From assembly GCF_026155325.1 (NCBI RefSeq), contig NZ_JAPFPW010000023.1, forward strand, positions 1 through 41,975: a stretch of 41,975 bases of DNA, read 5' to 3'. This document shows positions 8,686 through 17,794 of the stretch, one piece after another; the first letter of the stretch is position 1, and each line of letters begins with the position of its first letter. Below the pieces are notes generated by a model that saw only the letters and a list, made by a program, of their open reading frames with translations, made no database searches and had not been told where the DNA came from. A program made the translations under genes and the position numbers. The DNA is from Desulfobotulus pelophilus. Lineage in GTDB: Bacteria; Desulfobacterota; Desulfobacteria; Desulfobacterales; ASO4-4.

Positions 8686-8723
8686 GCACGGCGGGGCCGA
8701 CTTTATGCCGGATCCCGCCGTGC
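8686..8723 (-). terminator. Stem-loop after qmoC (3' end of the qmo transcript)
   Basis: GCACGGCGGG (8686-8695) pairs perfectly with CCCGCCGTGC (8714-8723) around an 18-base loop that can pair further (GCC/GGAT region). It begins 32 bases past the qmoC stop. It lacks a U-tract, so it may need Rho or serve mainly to protect the 3' end. Confidence 0.55.
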
Positions 8724-8755
8724 TACACATTACAGCGACTTTACTATGTTACGGA

Positions 8756-9937
8756 CTACTTACGGCCACTATAGGTTTGATACCCCATGGCCGCTGTCCG
8801 GTAAACAAGATGAGCCATCTTGGAAAACGGAAGATAGGCAAACAAATGAAAAACCGCAATGAGATGGATGTAGTAAGCAAGATAACTCAAAAAAGCCACC
8901 CCACCCAGACGGAACATCTGGGTAAACATCCCCGTCACCGCAACCACCATGATCACGCCGAGAATATACCAGTCTTTATAAGCGGATTTCTGATCTTTTT
9001 TCCCCAGGCGGCTTTTGATCATCAGAAACACACCAATAATCAGAGCAACACCAGAAACGTTAGCCACCCACTTAATGGGGTTAAGCTGGCTGTAAGGAGT
9101 TGCCTGGTGCATGAAGTACACACCGATAAAAACAAGACCCGTTACAATGGCAAGACCGATAAAAGAAAAAAGTACCATCATATGGGCCGTTGCCCGCTCA
9201 CGGTTTTCTCCGCACTCGGAAAATTTCTTATGTTTACCAATGGTAATAAGAGTTTTCCAGGTTGCCTGCAGATACTCTTTCCAGTCAAAGTCCGTTCTGG
9301 CCGTTTTCCCTTCCTGAACAGCATTCGTATGCATATCTGCAATAAAACGCTTCAGGCCCAGAGCAAAAACAACAACAACGCCCAGAGCAAGAGGAACAAA
9401 GACAATGTCAACAAACCAGCTGGAAATAAAGTTAGATGCGGCAATCCCTGGAACGGGAAGACCATCATGGGTATGGTACCAGAATTCACCACCAAAAATT
9501 TTTGCAAAAAACTCATGGCCAAACACGGTCAGGAAAGCAAAAAAAGCAAAAATTGCTGCCGGAACAGCCGTCAGAATACCCAGCTTACTCCGATCATTCA
9601 CCATCTTACCCAAAATCTTAGGCTGTGCATACTCATTAATGGCGTATGAACGGATGGCACCGAGCACATCGCCCGGAGCAGCGCCCCTCGGACACATGGT
9701 GCTGCAGTCTCCGCACTGGTGGCAGAGCCAGATATCCGCGCTGCCCACCAGCTTATCCTTAAGACCCCAGGAAGCAGCTATCATTTCCTTTCTGGGAAAA
9801 GGCTTTTCTTCAGGGGATATGGGGCAGGCTACGGAACAGGTGGCACACTGAAAACACTTTTTCAGGGTATCCCCGCCGAGGCCCACCACCTCATTGATAA
9901 AGCCTAAATCCGGCTCTACCATATATTTCTGTGTCAT
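8756..9937 (-). CDS. qmoC: QmoC, membrane subunit of the quinone-interacting oxidoreductase complex
   Basis: QmoC anchors the Qmo complex and exchanges electrons with menaquinone for APS reduction. The 393-residue protein fuses an HdrC-like ferredoxin part to a cytochrome-b (HdrE/NarI-like) part. Cys28, 31, 34, 38 (CFQCATCSVAC) and Cys72, 75, 78, 82 (CHQCGDCSTMC) would bind two [4Fe-4S] clusters. About six membrane helices follow from residue ~115 on, with histidines such as those in YYIHLIAVFHLF as candidate haem ligands. It is the last gene of aprBA-qmoABC, 47 bases after qmoB. Confidence 0.96.
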   Translation of the reverse strand: MTQKYMVEPDLGFINEVVGLGGDTLKKCFQCATCSVACPISPEEKPFPRKEMIAASWGLKDKLVGSADIWLCHQCGDCSTMCPRGAAPGDVLGAIRSYAINEYAQPKILGKMVNDRSKLGILTAVPAAIFAFFAFLTVFGHEFFAKIFGGEFWYHTHDGLPVPGIAASNFISSWFVDIVFVPLALGVVVVFALGLKRFIADMHTNAVQEGKTARTDFDWKEYLQATWKTLITIGKHKKFSECGENRERATAHMMVLFSFIGLAIVTGLVFIGVYFMHQATPYSQLNPIKWVANVSGVALIIGVFLMIKSRLGKKDQKSAYKDWYILGVIMVVAVTGMFTQMFRLGGVAFLSYLAYYIHLIAVFHLFAYLPFSKMAHLVYRTAAMGYQTYSGRK

Positions 9938-9984
9938 TGACTTACCTCCTCAGAATTACGATTGGGCAATTCAGGTTAAATGTA

Positions 9985-12321
9985 TCAGAAACCCTTGAAG
10001 GGGTTCGGACCCATTTCTTCAATTCTTGCCACAAACTTGTTGATCAGCTCCGGTGCCTTATCATACTCATCAATGGCAATCTCAAACTGGGCTATACGCT
10101 CATCTTCAAGACCCAGACTTGTGAGGGTATCCCCCATCTTGCTGGAACGCACATCCATCAGCTCAGAACCCTTGATAAAGTGACACTGATAATCGTCTCC
10201 GTGCTTGCATCCCATCATGAACACACCGTCCATGCCCTGGGAAAGAGCATCTTTAATCCAGATGACGTTGACGGAACCTAAGCAACGCACGGGAATGATG
10301 CGCACGTCCGCATGGTAGGAGATGCGGTTCATAGCCGCCATGTCCAGTGCAGGATAGGCATCATTTTCACAGACAAAACCCAGAATACGCATGGGAGGCT
10401 CGTCAAAATCCATATCCGAGGGAACCCAGACACTTTTCACCATGGAACCCACGGAATCGATGGAGTAATCCGCAAAGCCAATGATACGCTCGGGACAGGC
10501 CCCCATGCAGGTACCACAACGACGGCAACGGGTGGGATTGGGCTTGGGCGTTCCACGCTCATCATCATCCAGAGCACCAAAGGGACATTCTTCCGTACAA
10601 CGTTTGCACTGGGTACAACGCTGGAAGAAAAAGTCCGGGAAAGTCATGTCACCGGAACGGGGGTGAACGGCTACACCGCGGTTGGAAGACTCAACGCACT
10701 GGATGGCCTTAAGGGCCGCACCTGTGGCATCTTCCATGGACTCTTCAATGGTTTGACTTCTCCTGATGGCACCTGCTGCATACACACCGGTACGCTGGGT
10801 TTCATAGGGAAAACAGATGAAGTTGGAGTCCGCATATCCGTCAAAGGATTTAATTTCCCGGAAACCGGGGCCCTGACGATAGGCAAGGTTAACAACAGGA
10901 TCATCTTTGGTGGCAGGAACCATACCTGCGGCAAGCACCACAAGGTCGGCTTTTATCTGAATTTCTTCACCCAGAAGAGTATTGGCGGCTGTGACCACAA
11001 GGCCATCGGCAGCACTTTCCACAGCAGTCACTTCTCCCTTGGTCATAAAGACGCCGGGATCCTGCTGCATGGATTTATAGAAATTCTCCTGAAGACCGGG
11101 GGTGCGCATGTGCTGATAAATCACATAGGCCTTACCATCGGCATAGTCTTCCCGGACATATCTGGCCTGCTTCAGGGCCACCATGGAAGTGACGGAACCG
11201 CCGTAATCAAAGTCAGTATCATCCCCATCCTTACCGGGACTCTGGACAAAGACCACATTTTTAGCCGGACGCCCGTCGGAAGGACGAACCACCTTGCCTT
11301 CTTTGGCCATCATTTCAAACTGATGGTTGGTGATGACATCGGCATTACCCACTCCCAGATGGGCAAAGGCTTCGGCATCCAGTTCCGCGGGACGCCAGCC
11401 AGCTGCAAGGATGACGGCTCCATACTTGGTGCCATTGGGATCAAACTGCAGAACATCGGCACGGCCTTCATTGATCTGGTTGTAAATCACACGAATCTGA
11501 TCCACATCCAGGGCCTTGCCTTTTTCATCGTAACGTTGCTCTTCAGGAACGGCCAGAGGCACATCGAATTCAATTTTTTCACCGGGTTTTTTGAAGGTCA
11601 CGGTGAAATCACCGGGCTGACCCGCAATACGGGCAACCACAGTTCCCGTTTTCACGTCAATTTTAGAAGATGCTTCCACAGCCTTGATCTGATCGGCAGC
11701 CACGGGTGGAATCAGAGACTCAAAGGGCATCTGTACGGGCATCTGCTTGCGCATTTTTGCAGCATAACCACCCAGCACATCATCCTTTTCTACAATGGTC
11801 ACTTCATAACCGGCTGCCGCCGCATCAAGGGCAGCTCCCATGCCTGTTACACCACCACCTATGACCAGAATCTTCTTGGAGACATTTTCCAGCTGGTAGG
11901 GCTCAGGAATGGCAATCTTTTCTATGCGGGCCATGCCCATACGGATATAGTCATCCGCCATCTGTTGAATACGGTCAAGGAAGTACTCATCGGCCTTTTC
12001 ATCATCGGTGACAGGCCCGGGAAATTCTTCCCGCTTATGGCTCCAGACAACTCCCTCACGGAGATTCACCCGGTCCACCACGCAGCCATCAAACTTGAAA
12101 ATATCAAAATTGACCCTGCGGGAACAGGCGGCAATGGCCAGCGCATTGGTACCTTCAGCAATATCCGCCTTGATCAGATTCAGACCTTCCTCGCCACAAA
12201 GGCAGGAATGGCTTTTACAATCAAAGCGTTTTTCTGCGGCCACAGCCTCCAGTTTTTCCACATTCAGCATTTCACCGATACCGCATCCGGTACAGATGTA
12301 TACGCCATATTTCTTCTGCAT
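9985..12321 (-). CDS. qmoB: QmoB, HdrA-like flavoprotein fused to an MvhD-like domain
   Basis: QmoB is a soluble subunit of the Qmo complex, related to heterodisulfide reductase HdrA. The 778 residues carry an N-terminal Cys-rich part (CTGCGIG near residue 10; HSCLCGEEG near 38-46) and an FAD site with GGGVTGMG (155-162). Two [4Fe-4S] motifs follow: CTQCKRCTEECP (~567-578) and CRRCGTCMGACP (~597-608). The C-terminal part (~645-735) is MvhD-like (CLGSVNVIWIKDAL, GCKHGDDYQC), as expected for QmoB and not for QmoA. It starts 12 bases after the qmoA stop, with a GGAGG-type site upstream. Confidence 0.96.
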   Translation of the reverse strand: MQKKYGVYICTGCGIGEMLNVEKLEAVAAEKRFDCKSHSCLCGEEGLNLIKADIAEGTNALAIAACSRRVNFDIFKFDGCVVDRVNLREGVVWSHKREEFPGPVTDDEKADEYFLDRIQQMADDYIRMGMARIEKIAIPEPYQLENVSKKILVIGGGVTGMGAALDAAAAGYEVTIVEKDDVLGGYAAKMRKQMPVQMPFESLIPPVAADQIKAVEASSKIDVKTGTVVARIAGQPGDFTVTFKKPGEKIEFDVPLAVPEEQRYDEKGKALDVDQIRVIYNQINEGRADVLQFDPNGTKYGAVILAAGWRPAELDAEAFAHLGVGNADVITNHQFEMMAKEGKVVRPSDGRPAKNVVFVQSPGKDGDDTDFDYGGSVTSMVALKQARYVREDYADGKAYVIYQHMRTPGLQENFYKSMQQDPGVFMTKGEVTAVESAADGLVVTAANTLLGEEIQIKADLVVLAAGMVPATKDDPVVNLAYRQGPGFREIKSFDGYADSNFICFPYETQRTGVYAAGAIRRSQTIEESMEDATGAALKAIQCVESSNRGVAVHPRSGDMTFPDFFFQRCTQCKRCTEECPFGALDDDERGTPKPNPTRCRRCGTCMGACPERIIGFADYSIDSVGSMVKSVWVPSDMDFDEPPMRILGFVCENDAYPALDMAAMNRISYHADVRIIPVRCLGSVNVIWIKDALSQGMDGVFMMGCKHGDDYQCHFIKGSELMDVRSSKMGDTLTSLGLEDERIAQFEIAIDEYDKAPELINKFVARIEEMGPNPFKGF

Positions 12322-12333
12322 GATGTCTCCCTC

Positions 12334-13605
12334 CTACCGCTTCACAAGGGTTTGAATCGCCTTAAGCGCCATACCGGTTGCATTCTGGTTGCTGGAGACC
12401 ACGTCCGCCGGCTTGTTGGCACAGCCACAGGCGAACTGACCGCCCTTGGTATAATTATTCACAATGAAGCCATCTTCGGTGAATACCAGATCCGCCTTAG
12501 GTTTAGCACCCGCCAGGCTCGGTTCCATGCCCGTAGCAAGGACAGCCATATCCACAGCCCGACGATTCTTTTCACCGGTTACGGCATTCTCAGCGGTCAC
12601 AAGGATTCTGCCCGCTTCGTCTTCACCAACCTCGGCAACCTTGCCTTTGATGAAAAAGACCTTGGGATCATCCTTGAGCATCTTATAAAATTTCTCATAA
12701 CGATAGCCCGGAGCACGCAGGTCAATATAATAAATGTAGACTTCCGCATCGGGATACTGACTACGGATATAAGTGGCATGCTTGAGAGAAGCCATACAGC
12801 AGATGTAGGAACAGTAGGGCAGATGATTCTCGTCCCTGGATCCTGCACACTGAACAAAAGCTACTGTCTCAGGAGCTTTGCCATCGGAGGGACGGACGAT
12901 CTTTCCTTCGGTAGGACCATTTTTGGAAGCCATACGCTCCAACATCATATTGGTTATGATGTCAGGGTAACGCCCAAAACCAAGATTATCAATTTTTGCA
13001 GCATCATAGGGCTGCCAACCCGTAGCCCATACAACAGAACCCACCATAAGATTCAGGCTCTTCGGCTGCATGGCCAGGTCCACGGCACCATACCGGCAGG
13101 CTTCCACAGCCCTGGCTGCATCATCGGTACCGATAATTTCCGGCGCTATCACATAACGCTGCGGGAAAGCCATGGCATGGGGGAGATAAGCACCCTTGGT
13201 TTTGGACATGCCAAAATCAAAGGCATTATCAATTTCCGTAGTGCAGACGGCGCTGCATTCTCCGCAGCAGGTACAGTTCTCATTGACATAGCGGGGGTTC
13301 ACCTTGACCTGAACGGAATAGGCACCGGGTGTGCCGGTCACACTTTCCACTTCCGCAAGGGTCAGAACCTTGATACGTGCATTGTCACGAATTCTTTTAT
13401 AGTTGATTTCAAGGCCACAGGTCGGTGGACAGAGTTTCGGAAAATACTGATTCAGCTGGGCGACACGTCCTCCCAGCGAAGCGGTTTTTTCAACAATAAA
13501 CACGTCATAGCCGACTTCGGCGGCTTCGAGGGCCGTGGTAAGACCGCTGATCCCCCCCCCGACTACCAGAATGCTGCCTGCAGGGGCTGATTGTTCCAAC
13601 GTCAT
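12334..13605 (-). CDS. qmoA: QmoA, HdrA-like FAD/[4Fe-4S] subunit
   Basis: QmoA is the smaller HdrA-like flavoprotein of the Qmo complex thought to pass electrons to AprBA. The 423 residues show an FAD-binding GGGISG at 16-21, ASLGGRVAQLN downstream of it, a Cys cluster NCTCCGECSAVC near 108-119, and VVWATGW and LATGME flavin-contact segments. The ATG at 13603-13605 has a GGAGGG site five bases upstream and gives the family length. A 49-codon upstream extension in the same frame has no such support. An intrinsic terminator lies between aprA and this gene. Confidence 0.96.
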   Translation of the reverse strand: MTLEQSAPAGSILVVGGGISGLTTALEAAEVGYDVFIVEKTASLGGRVAQLNQYFPKLCPPTCGLEINYKRIRDNARIKVLTLAEVESVTGTPGAYSVQVKVNPRYVNENCTCCGECSAVCTTEIDNAFDFGMSKTKGAYLPHAMAFPQRYVIAPEIIGTDDAARAVEACRYGAVDLAMQPKSLNLMVGSVVWATGWQPYDAAKIDNLGFGRYPDIITNMMLERMASKNGPTEGKIVRPSDGKAPETVAFVQCAGSRDENHLPYCSYICCMASLKHATYIRSQYPDAEVYIYYIDLRAPGYRYEKFYKMLKDDPKVFFIKGKVAEVGEDEAGRILVTAENAVTGEKNRRAVDMAVLATGMEPSLAGAKPKADLVFTEDGFIVNNYTKGGQFACGCANKPADVVSSNQNATGMALKAIQTLVKR

Positions 13606-13783
13606 GCTTTCCCTCCGTGATTTAATCGATCCCAGAAATAATCTGCTACAGTGGCACGGGCGAACAGGCTGCCTGCCATGCTCCGTGCCCATATATCCCA
13701 AGGCTTCAGCACCAAAGCCCTCGGATAATTGGGCACATACCCAGAATGCCAACCGAGCCTTTAATAATGAGTGTTAACAAAAA

Positions 13784-13823
13784 CCTCCTGGCCCCGGGAT
13801 TCCGGAGACCAGGAGGCGAGTGC
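13784..13823 (-). terminator. Intrinsic terminator/attenuator between aprA and qmoA
   Basis: CCTCCTGG (13809-13816 read on the minus strand) pairs with CCAGGAGG (13784-13791). The 17-base loop holds CCGG repeats that can pair inside. On the minus strand the stem is followed at once by TTTTTGTTAA. It begins about 36 bases after the aprA stop and about 180 bases before qmoA. Confidence 0.85.
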
Positions 13824-13851
13824 TATCCGACTACATCACACACAAGTGTGA

Positions 13852-15828
13852 TTACATCGGGATAATGCGGTGATAAGGAACTTTCTTCATGCTCCACTCT
13901 TTTGTTTCTTTATTATACGTGGAGTTAACAAAGCAGAACCAGTTTTCATCGTCCTGACCCATGAAGTCTGTTCTGTAGTAGAAGCCCGGGAAGCGGGATT
14001 CCTTACGGAACATGATGTGGCGGGTATGGGCTTCTACCGTATAAATACGGTGGAAGATTTCCCAGCAGCGCATCAGTTCGTGCAGGTCACCTGCTGCCAG
14101 GAACTCACAGTCTTCGTGCATCATCTGGAAGAGTTCCATCAGGTTCTCAAGGGCAGACTGGTTGGTGCAGTAGTAAGAACCTACACCACCACCGTACTCA
14201 TTGGTGGCTTTCATCAGACGCATGGTCATACCCGCAGGCTTGCAGAATTTGGGGTTGACGTCTTTGTCTGTGGAGTAATCTTTGTGCTCAAACCAGGTTT
14301 TAACGGGCTTCCATACAAGATCAGCAGCTTCCTGAGCATTCATTTCAGGCTCGGGCTTAAAGTCAGGATGATTTTTTACCCATTTAACCATCATCTTGGC
14401 TGCAATACGGCCTTCAGCATGGGATCCGGAAGAGAATTTATGGCCGGAGCAACCGATACCGTCTGCCGCGGTGAAGAGACCTTTAACGGTAGTCATCTGG
14501 TTGTAGACAACACCATTGTCGCCCCACTTATAATCTTCTGGAACCCAGTCTTCGTTAGGACCGGAAACCCAGATACCACAGCAGCCGGAGTGGGAGCCCA
14601 GCAGGTACGGTTCTGTGGGCAGAATTTCAGAGTCTTTTTTCTCAGGCTCGGTATTGGTGGCACACCACAGGTTGGCCTGACCACAGGTCATATCCAGGAA
14701 GTCTTCCCATGCTTCTGCTTCCAGATGCTTGAGTTCCTTCTTATCCATGGTCTCACCCAGCTTCTGAAGAGCCTTGGAGGTAACCATCATGATAGGACCA
14801 CGACCCTGCTTCACTTCATTCATCAGCAGGTGGTTACGAAGACAGGTCGGAGTGATGGGGGCGGTACCGTAGGGAGCATACTTGGCCAGCTCATCCTTGG
14901 CATCCTGGGAAGCAGCATAGTTCTCACCCAGAGAGTTCTCCAGATGGGCTTTGAAAAGCAGGAACCACGCACCAACAGGGCCGTAACCGTCTTTGAAACG
15001 GGCAGGCGTGAAACGGTTTTCCATCATGGAAAGCTCAGCACCGGCACGAAGAGCCATGGTATAGGTGGAACCAGCGTTCCATACGGGATACCACGCCCGG
15101 CCCTTACCCTCACCAACGGAACGGGGCTGATAGATGTTTACAGCACCACCACAGGCTACCATCATGGTGTTGCACTTGATGTAGTAGACCTTGTTCTCAC
15201 GGGTAGAGAAACCGACGGCACCGGAAATGCGATTGGGCTCATTCTTGTCACGAAGCAGCTCAACGATGAAGACTCGCTCAAGAATATTTTCTTCACCCAG
15301 AGCTTTTTTGGCTGCTTCAGCAACGATTCGCTTATAGGACTCACCGTTGATCATGATCTGCCACTTACCGGTACGTACGGGCTTGGCACCATCCTTCAGA
15401 AGACCGACTTTAAGACCTTTTTTACCATCAAGGTTCTTGTTTTCGGCATCTTTTTTCCAGATGGGCAGACCCCACTCTTCAAACAGGTGAACGGAGTCAT
15501 CCACATGACGGCCCAGGTTGAAGATGAGGTCTTCACGTACAATACCCATCAGGTCGTTACGGACCATGCGCACATAGTCATCCACCTTGTTATCACCAAT
15601 ATAGGTATTGATGGCGGACAGACCCTGCGCTACAGCACCGGAACGCTCCATGGCAGCTTTGTCCACCAGAAGAATCTTGGTGTTCTCATCTGCCCACTTC
15701 TTAATTTCAAAAGCGGTACCACATGCTGCCATACCACCACCAACGATAAGGATATCTACTTCCTTCTCGATGATCTCAGGATTTTCAACGCATTTCAGTT
15801 CGCCCGCTGGCTGATTCGGCAATGCCAT
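13852..15828 (-). CDS. aprA: Adenylylsulfate reductase, alpha subunit
   Basis: AprA is the FAD subunit that reduces adenosine 5'-phosphosulfate to sulfite plus AMP in the cytoplasm. The 658-residue length is typical. The FAD motif DILIVGGGMAACG spans 25-37. Further fumarate-reductase-type segments include AAMERSGAVAQG, GGAVNIYQPRSVGEGKG, the helical AGAELSMMENRFTPARF and, late in the protein, GIGCSGHKFSSGSHAEG. The ATG has GGGAGG eight bases upstream. It follows aprB after 70 bases. Confidence 0.98.
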   Translation of the reverse strand: MALPNQPAGELKCVENPEIIEKEVDILIVGGGMAACGTAFEIKKWADENTKILLVDKAAMERSGAVAQGLSAINTYIGDNKVDDYVRMVRNDLMGIVREDLIFNLGRHVDDSVHLFEEWGLPIWKKDAENKNLDGKKGLKVGLLKDGAKPVRTGKWQIMINGESYKRIVAEAAKKALGEENILERVFIVELLRDKNEPNRISGAVGFSTRENKVYYIKCNTMMVACGGAVNIYQPRSVGEGKGRAWYPVWNAGSTYTMALRAGAELSMMENRFTPARFKDGYGPVGAWFLLFKAHLENSLGENYAASQDAKDELAKYAPYGTAPITPTCLRNHLLMNEVKQGRGPIMMVTSKALQKLGETMDKKELKHLEAEAWEDFLDMTCGQANLWCATNTEPEKKDSEILPTEPYLLGSHSGCCGIWVSGPNEDWVPEDYKWGDNGVVYNQMTTVKGLFTAADGIGCSGHKFSSGSHAEGRIAAKMMVKWVKNHPDFKPEPEMNAQEAADLVWKPVKTWFEHKDYSTDKDVNPKFCKPAGMTMRLMKATNEYGGGVGSYYCTNQSALENLMELFQMMHEDCEFLAAGDLHELMRCWEIFHRIYTVEAHTRHIMFRKESRFPGFYYRTDFMGQDDENWFCFVNSTYNKETKEWSMKKVPYHRIIPM

Positions 15829-15898
15829 TGTATAACCTCCCTAAACGATTCTAGTTAAGGAATGATGTTTAAATACGACAAATCCCAGTCTTAAAAGA

Positions 15899-16348
15899 TC
15901 AGGATTTCCATACAGGAGGAGCTTCGGGAACGGACTGCTTGAATCCGACATCTTCTTGCGTGAAGAGGAATTCAGAATCCAGGTCCTTACCCTTGGCACC
16001 TTCGTATGCGTTGGCAGTACCTTCAGCTGTTGTGCGAATGGGGAATTTGAAACGCTTCACAACGCCGTTACGGAACTTACAAGTCCACATAATGTCTTCC
16101 GTACCCATCATGGGCACAAGATCGGAACCCATGGGAACGAAGTCTGAGTAGCCACGAACACCAATGGCCTGGTTCGGGCAGATTTTAATACAGGAGAAAC
16201 ACTCCCAGCATGCATCCGGCTCCTGATTGTAGGCCTTCATGGCGTTGGGGTCCAAAACCATGAGGTCGTTGGGGCAGATGTACATGCAAGCAGTTTTTTC
16301 TCCGCCTTTGCATCCGTCACATTTTTCTGCGATTACAAAGCTTGGCAT
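15899..16348 (-). CDS. aprB: Adenylylsulfate reductase, beta subunit
   Basis: AprB carries two [4Fe-4S] clusters that wire electrons to the AprA flavin. In this 149-residue protein the ligands are Cys10, 13, 21, 25 (with the family insertion between the second and third) and Cys47, 50, 53, 57. The tail from ~66 on (FVPMGSDLVPMMGTEDIMW and beyond) is the AprA-wrapping segment. The ribosome site GGGAGG sits nine bases upstream in a TTAGGGAGGT context nearly identical to that of aprA. It is the first gene of the apr-qmo unit, behind a leader of about 290 bases. Confidence 0.98.
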   Translation of the reverse strand: MPSFVIAEKCDGCKGGEKTACMYICPNDLMVLDPNAMKAYNQEPDACWECFSCIKICPNQAIGVRGYSDFVPMGSDLVPMMGTEDIMWTCKFRNGVVKRFKFPIRTTAEGTANAYEGAKGKDLDSEFLFTQEDVGFKQSVPEAPPVWKS

Positions 16349-16993
16349 TTACAATACCTCCCTAAGTTGTACGTTGAACCAAACTCCTTGACGATAAACA
16401 AACCGGCCAGCACACATGCCGTACCGGATACCAAGAACCTGAACAAATATGCTGTCACGGCTGGAATACACGGCAAGACATCCGAGTATCTCCATCACAG
16501 CCAGTGAGAACACATCAGCACACATCACAAAGAACACGCCTGCCGGAAACTAACCGACGAATCTTTTTCAATACTAGACCTTGAAAAATACGGCGACTTC
16601 ATTTTTTGCTTAGATATCAGTAAGATACCTCGACACCAATTGATGTGCGAAGTTACCACCGGCAAGACAGATTTGTCAAGCAAATTTTCTCTGAAGATTT
16701 CCTCATCTTATAAGATTTTGGTCCAAAACCAAAAAAAGCACTACATTAAGTGCCTCGACAGTAAAAAAACGCAACATACAGACAGCCACCCCACAACCAT
16801 CAAAACAGTGTTCCCAAATCAAACTTTTTTCCATTTGACTTTCGACCCACAAATGGTACCCAACCTCCAACGACAGGCCATCGCAATGGGCGTAATTTCT
16901 TTGGGTGGGCCAAAAAAGACCACCCGGACAACACCCTGCGGCACACACCCTGCCATCACGGCACAAACCATGTAATTTATAAGGAAAAACAGA
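16349..16993. other. 645-base gap between aprB and the YkgJ-type gene: long aprB leader and divergent regulatory region
   Basis: No credible gene was found. The minus strand holds the aprB promoter (16650-16679) and a ~290-base leader. The leader contains an 8-bp hairpin, TTTTTCAA at 16564-16571 pairing with TTGAAAAA at 16581-16588. The plus-strand side upstream of 16994 holds short stems such as GGGTGG (16903-16908) with CCACCC (16920-16925), and a ribosome site AAGGA before the next gene, but no convincing promoter. Confidence 0.65.
16650..16679 (-). promoter_or_regulatory. Sigma-70-type promoter of aprBA(-qmoABC)
   Basis: On the minus strand TTGACA (16674-16679) is followed after 18 bases by TAACTT (16650-16655). 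The -35 lies in a 16-base block, GCTTGACAAATCTGTC (16666-16681), that is repeated exactly at the rimP promoter. Transcription would start near 16643. Confidence 0.75.
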
Positions 16994-17734
16994 ATGAATT
17001 CCTCTCAGGATACCTGTTTGCAACCCATAGAGCTCGACGCTCACTTCTGCTTCCACTGCCATCCCGAGCTGTCCTGCTTCAATCTGTGCTGCCATGACCT
17101 GATTCAGTTTCTCTATCCCTATGACATCCTTCGCCTGAAAAAGCATCTGGCAACAAGCAGTACAGATTTCCTGAAAGCCTATTGCCTCATCTACGACGGT
17201 GAGAGCAGCGGGCTTCCTGTTGTTTCTCTCAAGCCCGACCCCAACCGTCAGCATGCCTGCCCTTTCCTCTGTGAAACCGGCTGCATAGTATATGAGGACA
17301 GGCCCGCATCCTGCCGTATTTTCCCTCTGGCCAGAGGGCTGGTACGGAATAGGATCTCTGGCTGCATCGAGGAGCGGTATGCCCGCATTCCCGACCCTCT
17401 TTGCAAAGGTTTTGAATCAGACCAGAGCATCCATCTTAAAGACTGGCTCGCCAGCCAGGATATGGATAAATTTAACCGCATGAACGACGCCATGATGCCG
17501 CTGATCAGCCTGAAAAACCAACTGCGCCCAGGCCCTCTACCGTTAAGGGAAAGGGAAATATTCATTACTGGATGCTATGACCTGGACCGTTTCAGAAAAA
17601 AACACTATGAGACTGGAGCACTGACGGATCTTTTTTCCAAGAAACAGCTGATGCATGCGGCAGACAGTGATGAAGCGCTCCTGCTTCTTGGAATGGACTG
17701 GGTCCGCATACAGCTTTTTGGCGAAATAAAATAA
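16994..17734 (+). CDS. YkgJ-type cysteine-cluster protein (putative metal-binding), paralogue 1
   Basis: A 246-residue protein of the CxxCxxCC/YkgJ kind, which may chelate Zn or Fe; substrate and partner are unknown. The cluster is Cys19/Cys22, Cys28 and Cys32-Cys33 (CFNLCC), with the second set in CPFLCETGC and YEDRPASCRIFP near residues 88-110. The YPYDILRL helix after the cluster and the C-terminal LLLLGMDWVR are shared with the protein at 18733-19518, so the two are paralogues. An AAGGA site lies eight bases upstream. It stands at the start of a plus-strand pair with the SDR gene. Confidence 0.8.
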   Translation: MNSSQDTCLQPIELDAHFCFHCHPELSCFNLCCHDLIQFLYPYDILRLKKHLATSSTDFLKAYCLIYDGESSGLPVVSLKPDPNRQHACPFLCETGCIVYEDRPASCRIFPLARGLVRNRISGCIEERYARIPDPLCKGFESDQSIHLKDWLASQDMDKFNRMNDAMMPLISLKNQLRPGPLPLREREIFITGCYDLDRFRKKHYETGALTDLFSKKQLMHAADSDEALLLLGMDWVRIQLFGEIK

Positions 17735-17794
17735 ACAAAAACTTGTCAACAAGGCATCGCGAACATACATTTTTTTATCAAAACAGGAAAAACC

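Larger units (their letters stand above)
8418..8755. other. Non-coding stretch downstream of qmoC
   Basis: No convincing gene was found on either strand. It holds two inverted repeats, a 22-bp perfect palindrome (8631-8652) and a 10-bp-stem hairpin (8686-8723), described separately. Frames on the plus strand run antisense into qmoC and lack ribosome sites. Confidence 0.6.

Noticed and set aside
8483-9649. A 388-codon plus-strand frame opposite qmoC
   Set aside because: It crosses the palindrome and hairpin after qmoC, lacks a ribosome site, and its translation looks low-complexity without family features.
10312-13590. A 1092-codon open frame on the plus strand opposite qmoB and qmoA
   Set aside because: It mirrors GC-rich, codon-biased real genes on the other strand, has no ribosome site and no recognisable protein pattern; the opposite strand clearly encodes Qmo subunits.
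13870-15858. A 662-codon plus-strand frame opposite aprA
   Set aside because: Same reason: an antisense shadow of a highly expressed gene with biased third positions.
16349-16537. A 62-codon minus-strand frame in the aprB leader
   Set aside because: No ribosome site and a composition unlike neighbouring genes; the region is better explained as an untranslated leader.
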